Positions 54,221-63,006 of a stretch of DNA of 64,000 nt are shown one piece after another. This DNA comes from an uncultured Mucispirillum sp. (GTDB lineage: Bacteria; Chrysiogenota; Deferribacteres; Deferribacterales; Mucispirillaceae). The notes below the pieces were generated by a model that was not told the origin of the DNA, ran no database searches, and saw only the letters and a list, made by a program, of their open reading frames with translations. The translations under genes and the position numbers were made by a program. The stretch lies in NCBI GenBank assembly GCA_944326705.1, contig CALVEY010000002.1:60655-124654 (forward strand), written 5' to 3'. The first letter of the stretch is position 1. Every line of letters begins with the position of its first letter.

Positions 54221-54688
54221 ATGTATAAAATAATATTTTCTTTAATAATATGCTTATTTGCAGCATCGCAGAGTTATGCTCAGTTTTTTATTACTAATAT
54301 GCCTGACTGCTCTAAAGTAACTTTTGATGAAGATAATATTACAATAGGCTCTTGTAATATGAATGTATATGTAGCTTATACTGATGAGCAGAAAATATGC
54401 GGTATGCTTAATTTTACAGATGAAACATTTGTAAAAGACGGTATGCTGTTTGTAGATAGTGATGATAAAGTTAAAACTCACTACTTTCATACAGAAGGAA
54501 TGAAAATGGATATACGAATTATGGGAGTAGTAAAAAAAGCAGATAAAACATATACTGTATATGATAATGATGCAAAATATTCTCCACCAGGTATAAAAAC
54601 TGTTACTATATATGGAAATGGAGTATTTGAAACAAGTGAAAGAAAATATCAGAATGGATTAAATAAATGCTTAACAGGTGTTAAATAG
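54221..54688 (+). CDS. DUF192 family exported protein
   Basis: This 155-residue protein has a signal peptide (cleavage near QSYAQ, residue 20). The DUF192 core is visible: VYVAYTDEQKICGMLNFTDE, DGMLFVDSDD and MKMDIRIMG. These correspond to the family pattern in which GML precedes GMLFVF and a later hydrophobic strand. It is probably periplasmic. Two or more cysteines may form a disulfide. Function is unknown; the family assignment is fairly sure. Confidence 0.75.
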   Translation: MYKIIFSLIICLFAASQSYAQFFITNMPDCSKVTFDEDNITIGSCNMNVYVAYTDEQKICGMLNFTDETFVKDGMLFVDSDDKVKTHYFHTEGMKMDIRIMGVVKKADKTYTVYDNDAKYSPPGIKTVTIYGNGVFETSERKYQNGLNKCLTGVK

Positions 54689-54691
54689 ATT

Positions 54692-55450
54692 ATGGATATA
54701 AGTCAAACTCAATCATATATTACAGCAGAAAGTGCCCCAAATGATATAGAAATAAAAACTTCTACCCGCTATGGCGGTTTTTCTGCTGCACCATACGACA
54801 GCTTAAATATGGGATACTTTACTGGCGATGATGTTACTACTGTAATAAAAAATTACTATTATTATCAAAATATTACAAAAACATATAATATTGTTACTTT
54901 AAACCAGGTTCATGGTGATACTGTTTTAGAAGTAAATAAAGAAAATGCTGCAGATATTATGTTTTCAAAAGCAGACGGATTATTCACTTATGAAAATAAT
55001 CTGCCATTAGGTATGATTACTGCAGACTGTCTTCCTGTAATGATTGCAGGCAGAAAATGTATATCATCACTTCACTGCGGCTGGAGAAGCTTAAATGCAG
55101 GTATTATTGATAATGCTTTTAAGCTTTTTAAAAAATATGATGATATGCCAATTTATGCTTATATTGGTGCAGGAATATGTGAAAAATGCTATGAAGTTCG
55201 TGATGATTTAGTTCAGCAGTTAAATCCTGCATATAATCCAGAGCAGGCATTAACAGAAAAAGGGCAGGGGCAGTATTTATTAAATATGAAAAAACTTGCA
55301 TCTAATGCTTTAACTTATAATGGATTAAGTATTGATAATATAGAAATAAGTAAATATTCTTCATGCTGCAGTAAAGGTTTTTATTCATATAGATTAGAAA
55401 ATGGAAAAACTGGCCGCATGGTTACAACTATACAAAGAGCAGTAAGATAA
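54692..55450 (+). CDS. pgeF: Purine nucleoside phosphorylase / laccase-domain protein (YfiH/PgeF type)
   Basis: This 252-residue protein of the Cu-oxidase_4 family is called YfiH, LACC1-like or PgeF. The zinc ligands are LNQVHGD (His), ITADCLPVMIAG (Cys) and LHCGWRSLNAGI (His). YESYRLENG-like SYRLENGKTGRM occurs at the end. Members have been shown to act on purine nucleosides and, in E. coli, to correct a peptidoglycan editing defect. The next gene starts within its stop codon (overlap of one base). Confidence 0.9.
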   Translation: MDISQTQSYITAESAPNDIEIKTSTRYGGFSAAPYDSLNMGYFTGDDVTTVIKNYYYYQNITKTYNIVTLNQVHGDTVLEVNKENAADIMFSKADGLFTYENNLPLGMITADCLPVMIAGRKCISSLHCGWRSLNAGIIDNAFKLFKKYDDMPIYAYIGAGICEKCYEVRDDLVQQLNPAYNPEQALTEKGQGQYLLNMKKLASNALTYNGLSIDNIEISKYSSCCSKGFYSYRLENGKTGRMVTTIQRAVR

Positions 55451-56121
55451 TGAGTGTTATAGAAAATTATAATAAAATATTAAATGAAGTAAAAGAAGTA
55501 TCAAACAAAGTAAACCACCATGTAGATTTACTGGCAGTATCAAAAACACAGTGTGTAGAAAAAATGGATGAGCTGGCATTACATGGTGTTAAAATGTTTG
55601 GTGAAAGCAAAGTGCAGGAAGCTGTTCCTAAAATAGAATATTTATCCAGCAAATACAATAATTTAGAGTTTCATTTTATAGGAAAGGTGCAGACAAATAA
55701 GCTGAAAAAAATAGTTGAATACTTTTCATTAATACATTCTGTAGACAGGCTTGATGTATTGCCGTTAATAGATAAATATGCTTATGAACTAAATAAAAAA
55801 CAAAATATCTTAATACAAATAAACATAGCACATGAAAAACAGAAAAATGGAATAGACCCAGTTTTACTTGATGAGATGGTAAAAAGTGCTTTAAATTATA
55901 AAAATATTACATTAAAAGGTTTAATGTTTATGCCCCCTTATGAAGAAGATGTTACAAAAAATATACCTTATTTTAATCAAGCTGCAGCATTATTTCATAA
56001 GTATAAAAATGATACATTTAATACTTTATCTATGGGTATGAGCCATGATTTTAAAAAAGCTGTTATGTGTGGTGCTACACTTGTAAGAGTAGGCACAAGT
56101 ATTTTTGGAGAAAGAGTTTAA
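55450..56121 (+). CDS. yggS: YggS/PROSC-family pyridoxal phosphate homeostasis protein
   Basis: This 223-residue protein forms a TIM barrel that binds pyridoxal 5'-phosphate. LLAVSKTQ carries the PLP-binding Lys, FGESKVQEA and EFHFIGKVQTNK follow, and MGMSHDFKKAVMCGATLVRVG gives the phosphate-binding end (quoted in parts: SMGMSHDFKKAV and GATLVRVGTSIFG). The family balances free PLP in the cell and the protein has no known catalytic reaction. It is coupled to pgeF by a one-base overlap, an arrangement found in many bacteria. Confidence 0.94.
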   Translation: MSVIENYNKILNEVKEVSNKVNHHVDLLAVSKTQCVEKMDELALHGVKMFGESKVQEAVPKIEYLSSKYNNLEFHFIGKVQTNKLKKIVEYFSLIHSVDRLDVLPLIDKYAYELNKKQNILIQINIAHEKQKNGIDPVLLDEMVKSALNYKNITLKGLMFMPPYEEDVTKNIPYFNQAAALFHKYKNDTFNTLSMGMSHDFKKAVMCGATLVRVGTSIFGERV

Positions 56122-56195
56122 AAATAACTTAAATATATTGAATTTTTTTTATTTTTAGTTCATTATAAATTGCAATTAATTATGTGGAGAGATAA

Positions 56196-56996
56196 ATGTC
56201 TTTTGTAGTTTTTTTAGCAAAGTGTTATATAGTTATACTTTTATTTAGATTTGTAACCACAAAGCAGGAGCTTATATTTAACCCGTTAGGGAAGATTATA
56301 GCTAAAGCAACTAACCCAGTGCTTCCTAAAAATAATGAAAGGTTTATCCCTTTACTAATTGCGGCTGTTATAATTATAACTTCTTTATTATATTCTATTT
56401 CATCTACTGCTGTAGAGTTTCAAGTTAAATTACTGTCTATTTTAATAAATTATACGCATTTCTTTATGCTTTTTTATATAGTTTCTATGATATTTGGTAG
56501 TTTTGGAAACAGACCTATTGGTGGTGGTTTTATTGCCTTATTTTTTAGACTAGGCTTACCTTGGGTTAAAATGACAAGGCTTTTTATTCCAATTAACAGT
56601 GGCAAAATCATCATTCCTGCTATTATTGTAGTATATCTTTTAACTGTATGTTTAACAGCAGTTATTAATACTATTTTTAATCTTGTAATATATCAATCCA
56701 TTGGCAATACAGCAGGTGTTTTTATTTCTGCATTTGCTTCTGGTGCTTATAAAGTCTTTGGTTTATTATATTACATGAGTTTTGTAATTGCATTTAGAGC
56801 ATTAATATCATGGGTTAGTCCAGACCCAAGAAATATTATTGTTCAGTTAATCTATACTATCACAGAGCCAGTGCTTGAACCATTAAGAAGAGTAATACCA
56901 CCTATAGGTATTATAGATTTTTCAGCACTTATTGCTATGATTGGTTTTTATTTTGGCGGTATGATACTTCAAAATATTGTGCAGCCTTTTATTTAA
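56196..56996 (+). CDS. YggT family membrane protein
   Basis: This 266-residue integral membrane protein has about six helices. The YGGT signature appears near the C-terminus as RALISWVSPDPRNIIVQLIY followed by ITEPVLEPLRRVIPP. A related N-terminal copy (ATNPVLPKNNERFIP) suggests a duplicated unit, which would explain a length greater than the common 90-190 residues. Proteins of this family have been linked to osmotic stress tolerance, but the mechanism is unknown. It follows yggS after 74 bases, the usual neighbour. Confidence 0.85.
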   Translation: MSFVVFLAKCYIVILLFRFVTTKQELIFNPLGKIIAKATNPVLPKNNERFIPLLIAAVIIITSLLYSISSTAVEFQVKLLSILINYTHFFMLFYIVSMIFGSFGNRPIGGGFIALFFRLGLPWVKMTRLFIPINSGKIIIPAIIVVYLLTVCLTAVINTIFNLVIYQSIGNTAGVFISAFASGAYKVFGLLYYMSFVIAFRALISWVSPDPRNIIVQLIYTITEPVLEPLRRVIPPIGIIDFSALIAMIGFYFGGMILQNIVQPFI

Positions 56997-57008
56997 TATG
57001 AGGTTTTT

Positions 57009-57986
57009 ATGATTTTATTTAGAATAGCTTATTCAATAGCAATTTTCGCAGTATTTATTATTTTCAGACAGAGTATGGATATAAGTCTTTATATGGCATT
57101 TCTTTATTCTGGAGTAGCTGTATTATGTATCTTACTTTTAGACTTATTATTAGGCGGCATTAAAAGCTACCGCATTATTTCTTCTCTGCTTATAGGGATA
57201 GCTTTTTTAGTGCTTGGTTTTTTACTTATACAGTCTTTTCAGTCAGTATTTCAGCAGAAAGAAATTAACTTAATAGTTCTTTTTCTTTTTCTGTATGCTG
57301 GTATTATCATTGGAAACAAAAACCATAAGTTTTTTGAATCATTAATAACAAATGTTGCTTTAAAGCATAATTCTACTAAAATAAAACTAGGCTCTCAGCC
57401 CAAAGTGCTGGATACTTCTACTTTAATTGACGGAAGAATAGCAAATATAGTAGACTGTGGGTTTATAGAAGGAAATCTTGTTATTCCTGGTTTTGTATTA
57501 AAAGAGCTTCAAAATATTGCAGATTCTCATGACCATTTAAGAAGGCAGAAAGGCAGACGCGGCTTAAATGTTTTAAAAAGACTGCAGGAGCAGACAAATG
57601 TTAAAGTTGAAATAGATAACACATCTTTTGATGAAATAGGCACAGTAGATGAAAAATTACTGGCTTTAAGTATAAAAATCAATGCTGCTATTATTACAAC
57701 AGATTTTAATTTAATGAAAGTAGCGGAAATTCAAAATATAAAAGTTTTAAATTTAAATAATCTGGCGATTGCTTTAAGACAGACTATTCTTCCTGGTGAA
57801 GATTTAGTGATTACTATTGCAAAAGAGGGTAAAGACCCATCTCAAGGTGTTGGATATCTTGATGACGGCACAATGGTTGTTGTAGAAAATGGCAAAAAAC
57901 GCCTTGGAGAAACATTAAAAGTAGAAGCAACATCATTACTGCAGACAGAATCAGGCAGAATTATTTTTACTAAGGTAAAAGCGTGA
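57009..57986 (+). CDS. PIN-TRAM domain membrane protein (YacL-like)
   Basis: This 325-residue protein has four N-terminal transmembrane helices (within residues 5-105). A PIN nuclease domain follows (LDTSTLIDGRIANIVDCGF; VLKELQNIADS; ITTDFNLMKVA, giving the acidic active-site residues), and then a C-terminal TRAM domain (LVITIAKEGKDPSQGVGYL). The architecture is that of YacL, common in Gram-positive and many other bacteria, and proposed to act on RNA or DNA near the membrane. It overlaps ispD by 4 bases, a frequent pairing. Confidence 0.93.
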   Translation: MILFRIAYSIAIFAVFIIFRQSMDISLYMAFLYSGVAVLCILLLDLLLGGIKSYRIISSLLIGIAFLVLGFLLIQSFQSVFQQKEINLIVLFLFLYAGIIIGNKNHKFFESLITNVALKHNSTKIKLGSQPKVLDTSTLIDGRIANIVDCGFIEGNLVIPGFVLKELQNIADSHDHLRRQKGRRGLNVLKRLQEQTNVKVEIDNTSFDEIGTVDEKLLALSIKINAAIITTDFNLMKVAEIQNIKVLNLNNLAIALRQTILPGEDLVITIAKEGKDPSQGVGYLDDGTMVVVENGKKRLGETLKVEATSLLQTESGRIIFTKVKA

Positions 57987-58666
57987 GCATATCTTTAATT
58001 ATCCCTGCAGCTGGTGTTGGTAAAAGATTTTCTGCAAATCTAAAAAAGCAGTTTACAGAAATTGACGGCAGACCGCTTATTTACTGGACTATTAAAAGAC
58101 TTGTAACTGCATATAATTTTAATGAACTTATAATTGGTTTAAATCAAGATGATATTAAGTTTATGGATAATGTAATATCTGATTTAAACCTTAATATACC
58201 CCATATATATGCTGAAGGGGGTAAAGAAAGGGCAAATACTGTTTTAAACTGTTTATTAAAATCTAACTGCAGCTATGCAGCAGTCCATGACAGTGTCCGC
58301 CCATTTGTAAGCAGTCAGGTGGTAAAAGACACAATAGATAAAGCATATCAAACAAATGCAGCAATATGTGGTATGCCTGTAAGAGATACAGTCAAAAAGA
58401 TAAATGAAAACATTATAGAAAAAACGATTTCAAGAGATAATCTTTTTTTAGCACACACTCCGCAGGTTTTTAAAAAAGATATAATATTAAATGCCCTGCA
58501 TTCTGCATTAGAAAATAATATCATAGTAACAGATGAAGCTTCTGCCTGCGAATATGCTGGAATACATGTAGAAACAGTGCTTTCAAACTATGAAAATATA
58601 AAAGTAACTTATGCAGAAGATATAAGTTTAATACAATTATTTAAAGAAAAGTTTTTTGAGGTATAA
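57983..58666 (+). CDS. ispD: 2-C-methyl-D-erythritol 4-phosphate cytidylyltransferase
   Basis: IspD makes CDP-methylerythritol in the non-mevalonate isoprenoid pathway. The 227-residue protein has the nucleotide-binding IPAAGVGKRF, KKQFTEIDGRPLIYW, HDSVRPFV, and RDNLFLAHTPQVF with TDEASACEYAG near the end. All are typical. The start is GTG 57983, overlapping the upstream stop by 4 bases. No ispF gene follows. Confidence 0.94.
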   Translation: MSISLIIPAAGVGKRFSANLKKQFTEIDGRPLIYWTIKRLVTAYNFNELIIGLNQDDIKFMDNVISDLNLNIPHIYAEGGKERANTVLNCLLKSNCSYAAVHDSVRPFVSSQVVKDTIDKAYQTNAAICGMPVRDTVKKINENIIEKTISRDNLFLAHTPQVFKKDIILNALHSALENNIIVTDEASACEYAGIHVETVLSNYENIKVTYAEDISLIQLFKEKFFEV

Positions 58667-59338
58667 ATGTTTGAAAATTTTAATTTTAATGAGTTTATAA
58701 TAAAAGCCGCATTATCAGTTGTACCATTTATGTTTGCAGTTACAATACATGAGGTAATGCATGGCTATGCTGCATATAAACTAGGTGATAATACTGCTAA
58801 AAATGCAGGCAGGCTAACATTAAACCCTATTGCTCATATTGACCCGGTAGGGCTTTTAGTGCTGCTGCTTACAAGAATAATAGGCTGGGCAAAACCTGTG
58901 CCTATTAATTACTATAACCTTCGCCATAAGTATGGTGTAGCAATAGTATCAGCAGCAGGACCTCTTGCTAACCTTGTAACAGCATTTTTATCTGCTGTTG
59001 TATTAAAAATATTAGGGTTTGCAGCTGTAAATTTTAGTATACCTGGCTATATTTTTGAACCGTTATATATTATGACATTATATTCTGTTGCAATAAATAT
59101 TGCATTATGCATATTTAACCTGCTGCCTATAATGCCAATGGATGGTGCTAGAATTATATGGAACTTTTTGCCACGAGATAAGGCAGAAAAATATGAAGCA
59201 ACAGAAAAATATTATTTTTTAATAATACTTGTTTTAATATTTACAAATGTTCTTCAATATATTATATCTCCAATAAGATTATTTATATTAACAATATTTG
59301 ATGCAATATTAAATTTAAATATAATAGGATATATGTAA
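58667..59338 (+). CDS. Site-2 protease family (M50) membrane metalloprotease
   Basis: This 223-residue membrane protein has the zinc site HEVMHG (HExxH, about residues 28-32) and the second motif LLPIMPMDGARI, which gives the aspartate ligand. AGRLTLNPIAHIDPVG is a landmark of the small group III M50 peptidases. It has about five transmembrane helices and no PDZ or CBS domain. The substrate is unknown. It sits immediately before trpS, a conserved order together with scpA and scpB. Confidence 0.9.
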   Translation: MFENFNFNEFIIKAALSVVPFMFAVTIHEVMHGYAAYKLGDNTAKNAGRLTLNPIAHIDPVGLLVLLLTRIIGWAKPVPINYYNLRHKYGVAIVSAAGPLANLVTAFLSAVVLKILGFAAVNFSIPGYIFEPLYIMTLYSVAINIALCIFNLLPIMPMDGARIIWNFLPRDKAEKYEATEKYYFLIILVLIFTNVLQYIISPIRLFILTIFDAILNLNIIGYM

Positions 59339-59339
59339 G

Positions 59340-60320
59340 ATGAAAAAAAGAGTTTATAGTGCAATGAGGCCAACTGGGGAACTCCATATTGGACATTATT
59401 TTGGAGCAATTAAAAACTGGGTGAAAATGCAGGAAGAATATGACTGTTTTTTTGCAGTTGCAGACTGGCATGCATTAACTACAAATTATGATAATCCAGA
59501 AAATATTAAGGCAATGAGGCGTCAAATGGTGCTTTCATGGCTTGCTGCAGGGCTTGATGTGGAGAAAGCTCCTATATTTATACAGTCACATAACTTATAT
59601 ACTGCAGAACTTTATCTGCTTTTAGGTATGGTTACTCCTGTACCTTGGCTTGAAAGATGCCCAAGTTATAAAGATATGATAAATACTTTAACTCATAAAG
59701 ATTTATCAAACTATGGTTTTTTAGGCTATCCTGTATTAATGACTGCAGATATTATTATGTATCTTGCAAACCTTGTGCCTGTTGGTGTAGACCAAGTTCC
59801 TCATGTGGAGCTTGCAAGAGAGATTGTTCGCAGGTTTAATAATTTCTATGGAGAAATTTTTGTAGAGCCAGAATCAATGCTTACAAATGTGCCAAAACTT
59901 CCAGGGCTTGACGGCAGAAAAATGAGTAAAAGTTTAAATAACACTATACTTTTAACAGAAGAAGCAGACAGCCTTGAAAAGAAAATTAAAACAATGATAA
60001 CAGATACAAAAAGGCAGCGAAAAACTGATGCTGGTGACCCAAATGTATGCCCAGTATTTGATTATCATAAAGTATTTTCAACAGATGAAGAGAGAGCAAA
60101 AGTTACAGAAGGCTGCACAAAAGCAGAAATAGGCTGCATAGAGTGTAAAAAAATACTAACCAATAATGTGGAAAACTTTATATGTCCTATCAGGGAGAAA
60201 AAGAAAGCATTAGATAAAGACATACATGATATTGATGAATTTCTTGCGCCATCACAGAAAAAAGCAAATGATTTTGCAGCAGCATTAATGGAAAAAGTTA
60301 GAAAAGCAATTAAAATATGA
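59340..60320 (+). CDS. trpS: Tryptophan--tRNA ligase
   Basis: This class I synthetase charges tRNA-Trp. The HIGH motif is HIGH itself in TGELHIGHYFGA (residues 16-19), and the KMSKS motif is GRKMSKSLNNT near residue 196. FAVADWHALT and GVDQVPHVELAREI are typical. At 326 residues the length is normal. The end overlaps scpA by 4 bases. Only one base separates it from the upstream protease gene, so translation is probably coupled through the cluster. Confidence 0.96.
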   Translation: MKKRVYSAMRPTGELHIGHYFGAIKNWVKMQEEYDCFFAVADWHALTTNYDNPENIKAMRRQMVLSWLAAGLDVEKAPIFIQSHNLYTAELYLLLGMVTPVPWLERCPSYKDMINTLTHKDLSNYGFLGYPVLMTADIIMYLANLVPVGVDQVPHVELAREIVRRFNNFYGEIFVEPESMLTNVPKLPGLDGRKMSKSLNNTILLTEEADSLEKKIKTMITDTKRQRKTDAGDPNVCPVFDYHKVFSTDEERAKVTEGCTKAEIGCIECKKILTNNVENFICPIREKKKALDKDIHDIDEFLAPSQKKANDFAAALMEKVRKAIKI

Positions 60321-61051
60321 ATGAACTTCTTGATATTAAAATACTTGATTATGAAGGTCCGCTGGATTTATTAATACATCTTGTTTATAAAAACGAGATG
60401 AATATTTTTAATGTATCTATTTCTGAAATAACAAGCCAGTTTATTGATGAGATTAGAAAAATGAAAGAAATGGATATAGAAGTAGCAGCGGAATTTATTA
60501 ATATGGCTTCATATCTTGTATATTTAAAATCAAGAATGCTGCTTCCGCGAGACAGCAGCAGTGAAGATGATATTGACCCTGAGGAAGCAAAATTTCGCTT
60601 TAATCAGTTATTAATTGAGTATTCTTTTTATAAAGATATGGCTCAAAAGTTAAAAGCTTTTGAAGTAAATTCTGGTAAATTTCTTGCACGCACAAACTCT
60701 ATTGTTATTTTAAGAGAAGAGCTTTTTACAGAAGATGCTTATAAACTGGCATCTGCCTTTTTTAATATTTCAACTGGCAAGAAAGAGAAAAAAATGGTTG
60801 TAAAAAACTCTAAAATAGCAACAGAGCAGGTAGCAAAAAGAGTAAAAGAGTTTATATTATCAAGAGAAAGAACTTTATGGAGTGAAATAGAAGAAACCTG
60901 TAAAGAAAAAATAGAAAAATGTGTTTCCTTTGGCTCTGTATTAGAATTAATGAAAGGTAAAAAAATAAAAGCCTTTCAAGAGGGAAATTTTGAGGAAATA
61001 CTATTGACACTTATAAAAGGTACAGAGGAAAATGACACAAAAGCCCAATAA
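60317..61051 (+). CDS. scpA: Segregation and condensation protein A
   Basis: ScpA is the kleisin of the bacterial SMC condensin complex. The 244-residue protein opens with YEGPLDLLIHLVYKNEMNI, has the SYLVYLKSRMLLPRD region, and ends in a winged-helix C-terminal domain that binds the SMC head. It overlaps trpS by 4 bases and scpB by 20 bases. The acidic linker in the middle (SSSEDDIDPEEA) is usual. The smc gene itself is not in the window. Confidence 0.94.
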   Translation: MNELLDIKILDYEGPLDLLIHLVYKNEMNIFNVSISEITSQFIDEIRKMKEMDIEVAAEFINMASYLVYLKSRMLLPRDSSSEDDIDPEEAKFRFNQLLIEYSFYKDMAQKLKAFEVNSGKFLARTNSIVILREELFTEDAYKLASAFFNISTGKKEKKMVVKNSKIATEQVAKRVKEFILSRERTLWSEIEETCKEKIEKCVSFGSVLELMKGKKIKAFQEGNFEEILLTLIKGTEENDTKAQ

Positions 61052-61883
61052 TGAGAATAATAAAAAAGAAGATATTAATACATCACCTGACAGCGATATT
61101 CAAGAACTAAGTGATGCTTTTACAAGCTATATGGACGATGTAATTAGCGAGGAAGAAAGCATTATTCAAACTAAGCTTGAAAAAGAAAGCCCAGTAAAAG
61201 ATATTCTTCCAGATTTTACATCACCTTATAATGCTGATGCATTAGGTGAAAATGAAAATCTTGATGAAGAAGAGCTTTCAAAACAGTTTGATGAAGGTTA
61301 TTTTGAAAAAAAAGAAGAAGAACATTCTTCTGTATTAGCTGAAGATGATTATGAAGATTTATCAGAAAACAGGGAAAAGCGTATTTTTTATGCTGCTCTT
61401 TATCTATCTGGCAAACCTGTAGAGCTTGCAACATTTAGAAAAATGCTTAACCCTTTAAACCTTGAAAACAGGCTTATAAATTATGCAGAAGAATTTAATA
61501 AATTAAGAATAGGTGTGCGTATCCGTATGGTATCAGGTGGATACCAGCTTGTAGCTGATTCTGATGTTACAGGGTTTTTGGAAAAATATTTTGGTGAAAA
61601 GACTGAATCTTTATCTCGTGCATCTTTAGAAACAGCTGCAATTATAGCATACCGCCAGCCTGTTACAAAAGCAGAAGTAGAAGAAATGCGTGAAGTAAAT
61701 TCATCAGGCACAATGAAATATCTTCTTGATAAAAACTTAATAAAAGTAGTCGGCAGGAAACAGGTGCCTGGTAAACCATTACTATATGCTACTACAAAGT
61801 ATTTTTTAGAATATTTTGGTTTAAATGATTTATCAGAGCTGCCTACATTTAGAGAATGGCAGGAGTTAAAGCAGAATTCATGA
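61032..61883 (+). CDS. scpB: Segregation and condensation protein B with acidic N-terminal extension
   Basis: ScpB dimers bind ScpA in the SMC complex. The core with two winged helices begins at about residue 115 (RIFYAALYLSGKPVELATFR) and contains ETAAIIAYRQPVTKAEVEE and GRKQVPGKPLLYATTKYFLE. The first 110 or so residues form an Asp/Glu/Ser-rich, probably disordered extension, which makes the protein 283 residues against about 180-200 for many ScpB. The start ATG 61032 has GAGG a few bases upstream and overlaps scpA by 20 bases, so the extension is likely genuine. Confidence 0.92.
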   Translation: MTQKPNNENNKKEDINTSPDSDIQELSDAFTSYMDDVISEEESIIQTKLEKESPVKDILPDFTSPYNADALGENENLDEEELSKQFDEGYFEKKEEEHSSVLAEDDYEDLSENREKRIFYAALYLSGKPVELATFRKMLNPLNLENRLINYAEEFNKLRIGVRIRMVSGGYQLVADSDVTGFLEKYFGEKTESLSRASLETAAIIAYRQPVTKAEVEEMREVNSSGTMKYLLDKNLIKVVGRKQVPGKPLLYATTKYFLEYFGLNDLSELPTFREWQELKQNS

Positions 61884-62608
61884 AAGAATTAACAAGATTA
61901 AATAAATATATTGCTTCTATGACTGGTTATTCAAGGCGTGAAGCAGATAAGTTAATAGAAGAAGGTAAAGTATCTGTTAACGGCAAACGAGTTAAAGAGC
62001 AGGGTGTAAAGATTGATGAAACAGAAGATGTTGTTTTCATCAATAATGAGCCAATATATGAAAGTAAACCAGATGTGTTTAAATTTTATAAACCAAGGCG
62101 GGTATTAACTGCCTATGGGGATGGCAGAGGCAAAGATACTCTTGAAAAATTCCATATATTTGCAGGCAGAAAATTTCCATATTCTGGCAGGCTTGATTAT
62201 GAAAGTGAAGGTCTTTTAATATTTTCTAATGACGGCGAGCTTATTCAAAGAATGCAAAAACCAGAATATAAAATGGAAAAAGAGTATTTAGTTACTGTTG
62301 ACAGGCTTTTATCAAGTGTAGAAATGGAAGAATTTGCATCAGGGCTTGATACTCCAAAAGGAAAATATCAGCCATGCAGTATAAAATTTGCTGGCAAATA
62401 TAACTATAAAGTAATTATTAAAGAAGGTAAAAAACGCCAGATAAGAAATATGTTTGGCTATTTTGGCAGTAAAGTTAAAAGGCTTGAAAGAGTAAGAATA
62501 GGGCCTATTACAATAGGAAACTTAAAGCCAGGGGAATATGAAATGCTTTCCCGTGATGAAATTATAAAACTTTATAAAGCTACAGGCTTAAATTATAATA
62601 CAAAATAA
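61880..62608 (+). CDS. Pseudouridine synthase RsuA/RluB family
   Basis: This enzyme makes pseudouridine in ribosomal RNA. From ATG 61880 it has 242 residues; an in-frame ATG at 61856 would overlap scpB by 28 bases. The N-terminal S4 RNA-binding domain (LNKYIASMTGYSRREADKLI) precedes the catalytic domain with GRLDYESEGLLIFSNDG (catalytic Asp) and EGKKRQIRNMFGYFGSKV. The target position (23S 2605 or 16S 516 types) cannot be told. The scpA-scpB-rluB order is widespread. Confidence 0.92.
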   Translation: MKELTRLNKYIASMTGYSRREADKLIEEGKVSVNGKRVKEQGVKIDETEDVVFINNEPIYESKPDVFKFYKPRRVLTAYGDGRGKDTLEKFHIFAGRKFPYSGRLDYESEGLLIFSNDGELIQRMQKPEYKMEKEYLVTVDRLLSSVEMEEFASGLDTPKGKYQPCSIKFAGKYNYKVIIKEGKKRQIRNMFGYFGSKVKRLERVRIGPITIGNLKPGEYEMLSRDEIIKLYKATGLNYNTK

Positions 62609-62620
62609 ACGAGGTAAAAA

Positions 62621-62983
62621 ATGTATAGAGTTAGAATAAAAAGTCACTTTTCATCAGCACATAATTTAAGAGAATATCAAGGAGCATGTGAAAGACTTCA
62701 TGGCCATAACTGGAAAGTAGAAGCATACTTAAAATCAGAAACTTTAGATAAGCTTGGTATGGTAGAAGATTTTAAAATGTTTAAAAAGCATTTAAATGTT
62801 ATTATGGACGAGCTTGACCATGAATACATAAATGAACTTGAATACTTTAAAACAGTAAACCCAACAAGCGAAAATATGGCAAAATATATTTTTGATAAAT
62901 TAGCTGTTCATTATGGAGAAAAAGTAGATAAAGTAATTGTATGGGAAACTGATACATCAGCTGCTGAATATTCAAAAGATTAA
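62621..62983 (+). CDS. queD: 6-carboxy-5,6,7,8-tetrahydropterin synthase
   Basis: QueD makes 6-carboxytetrahydropterin from dihydroneopterin triphosphate for queuosine in tRNA. The 120-residue protein has zinc ligands in FSSAHNLREYQG (His) and CERLHGHNWKVE (HGH, with the catalytic Cys). Later come GMVEDFKMFK, LDHEYINEL, PTSENMAKYIF and WETDTSAAEYSKD. All match QueD/PTPS. A GAGG site lies before the ATG. Other queuosine genes are not in the window. Confidence 0.95.
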   Translation: MYRVRIKSHFSSAHNLREYQGACERLHGHNWKVEAYLKSETLDKLGMVEDFKMFKKHLNVIMDELDHEYINELEYFKTVNPTSENMAKYIFDKLAVHYGEKVDKVIVWETDTSAAEYSKD

Positions 62984-63006
62984 TTTTTATTAATTAGAGG
63001 GAGTTT

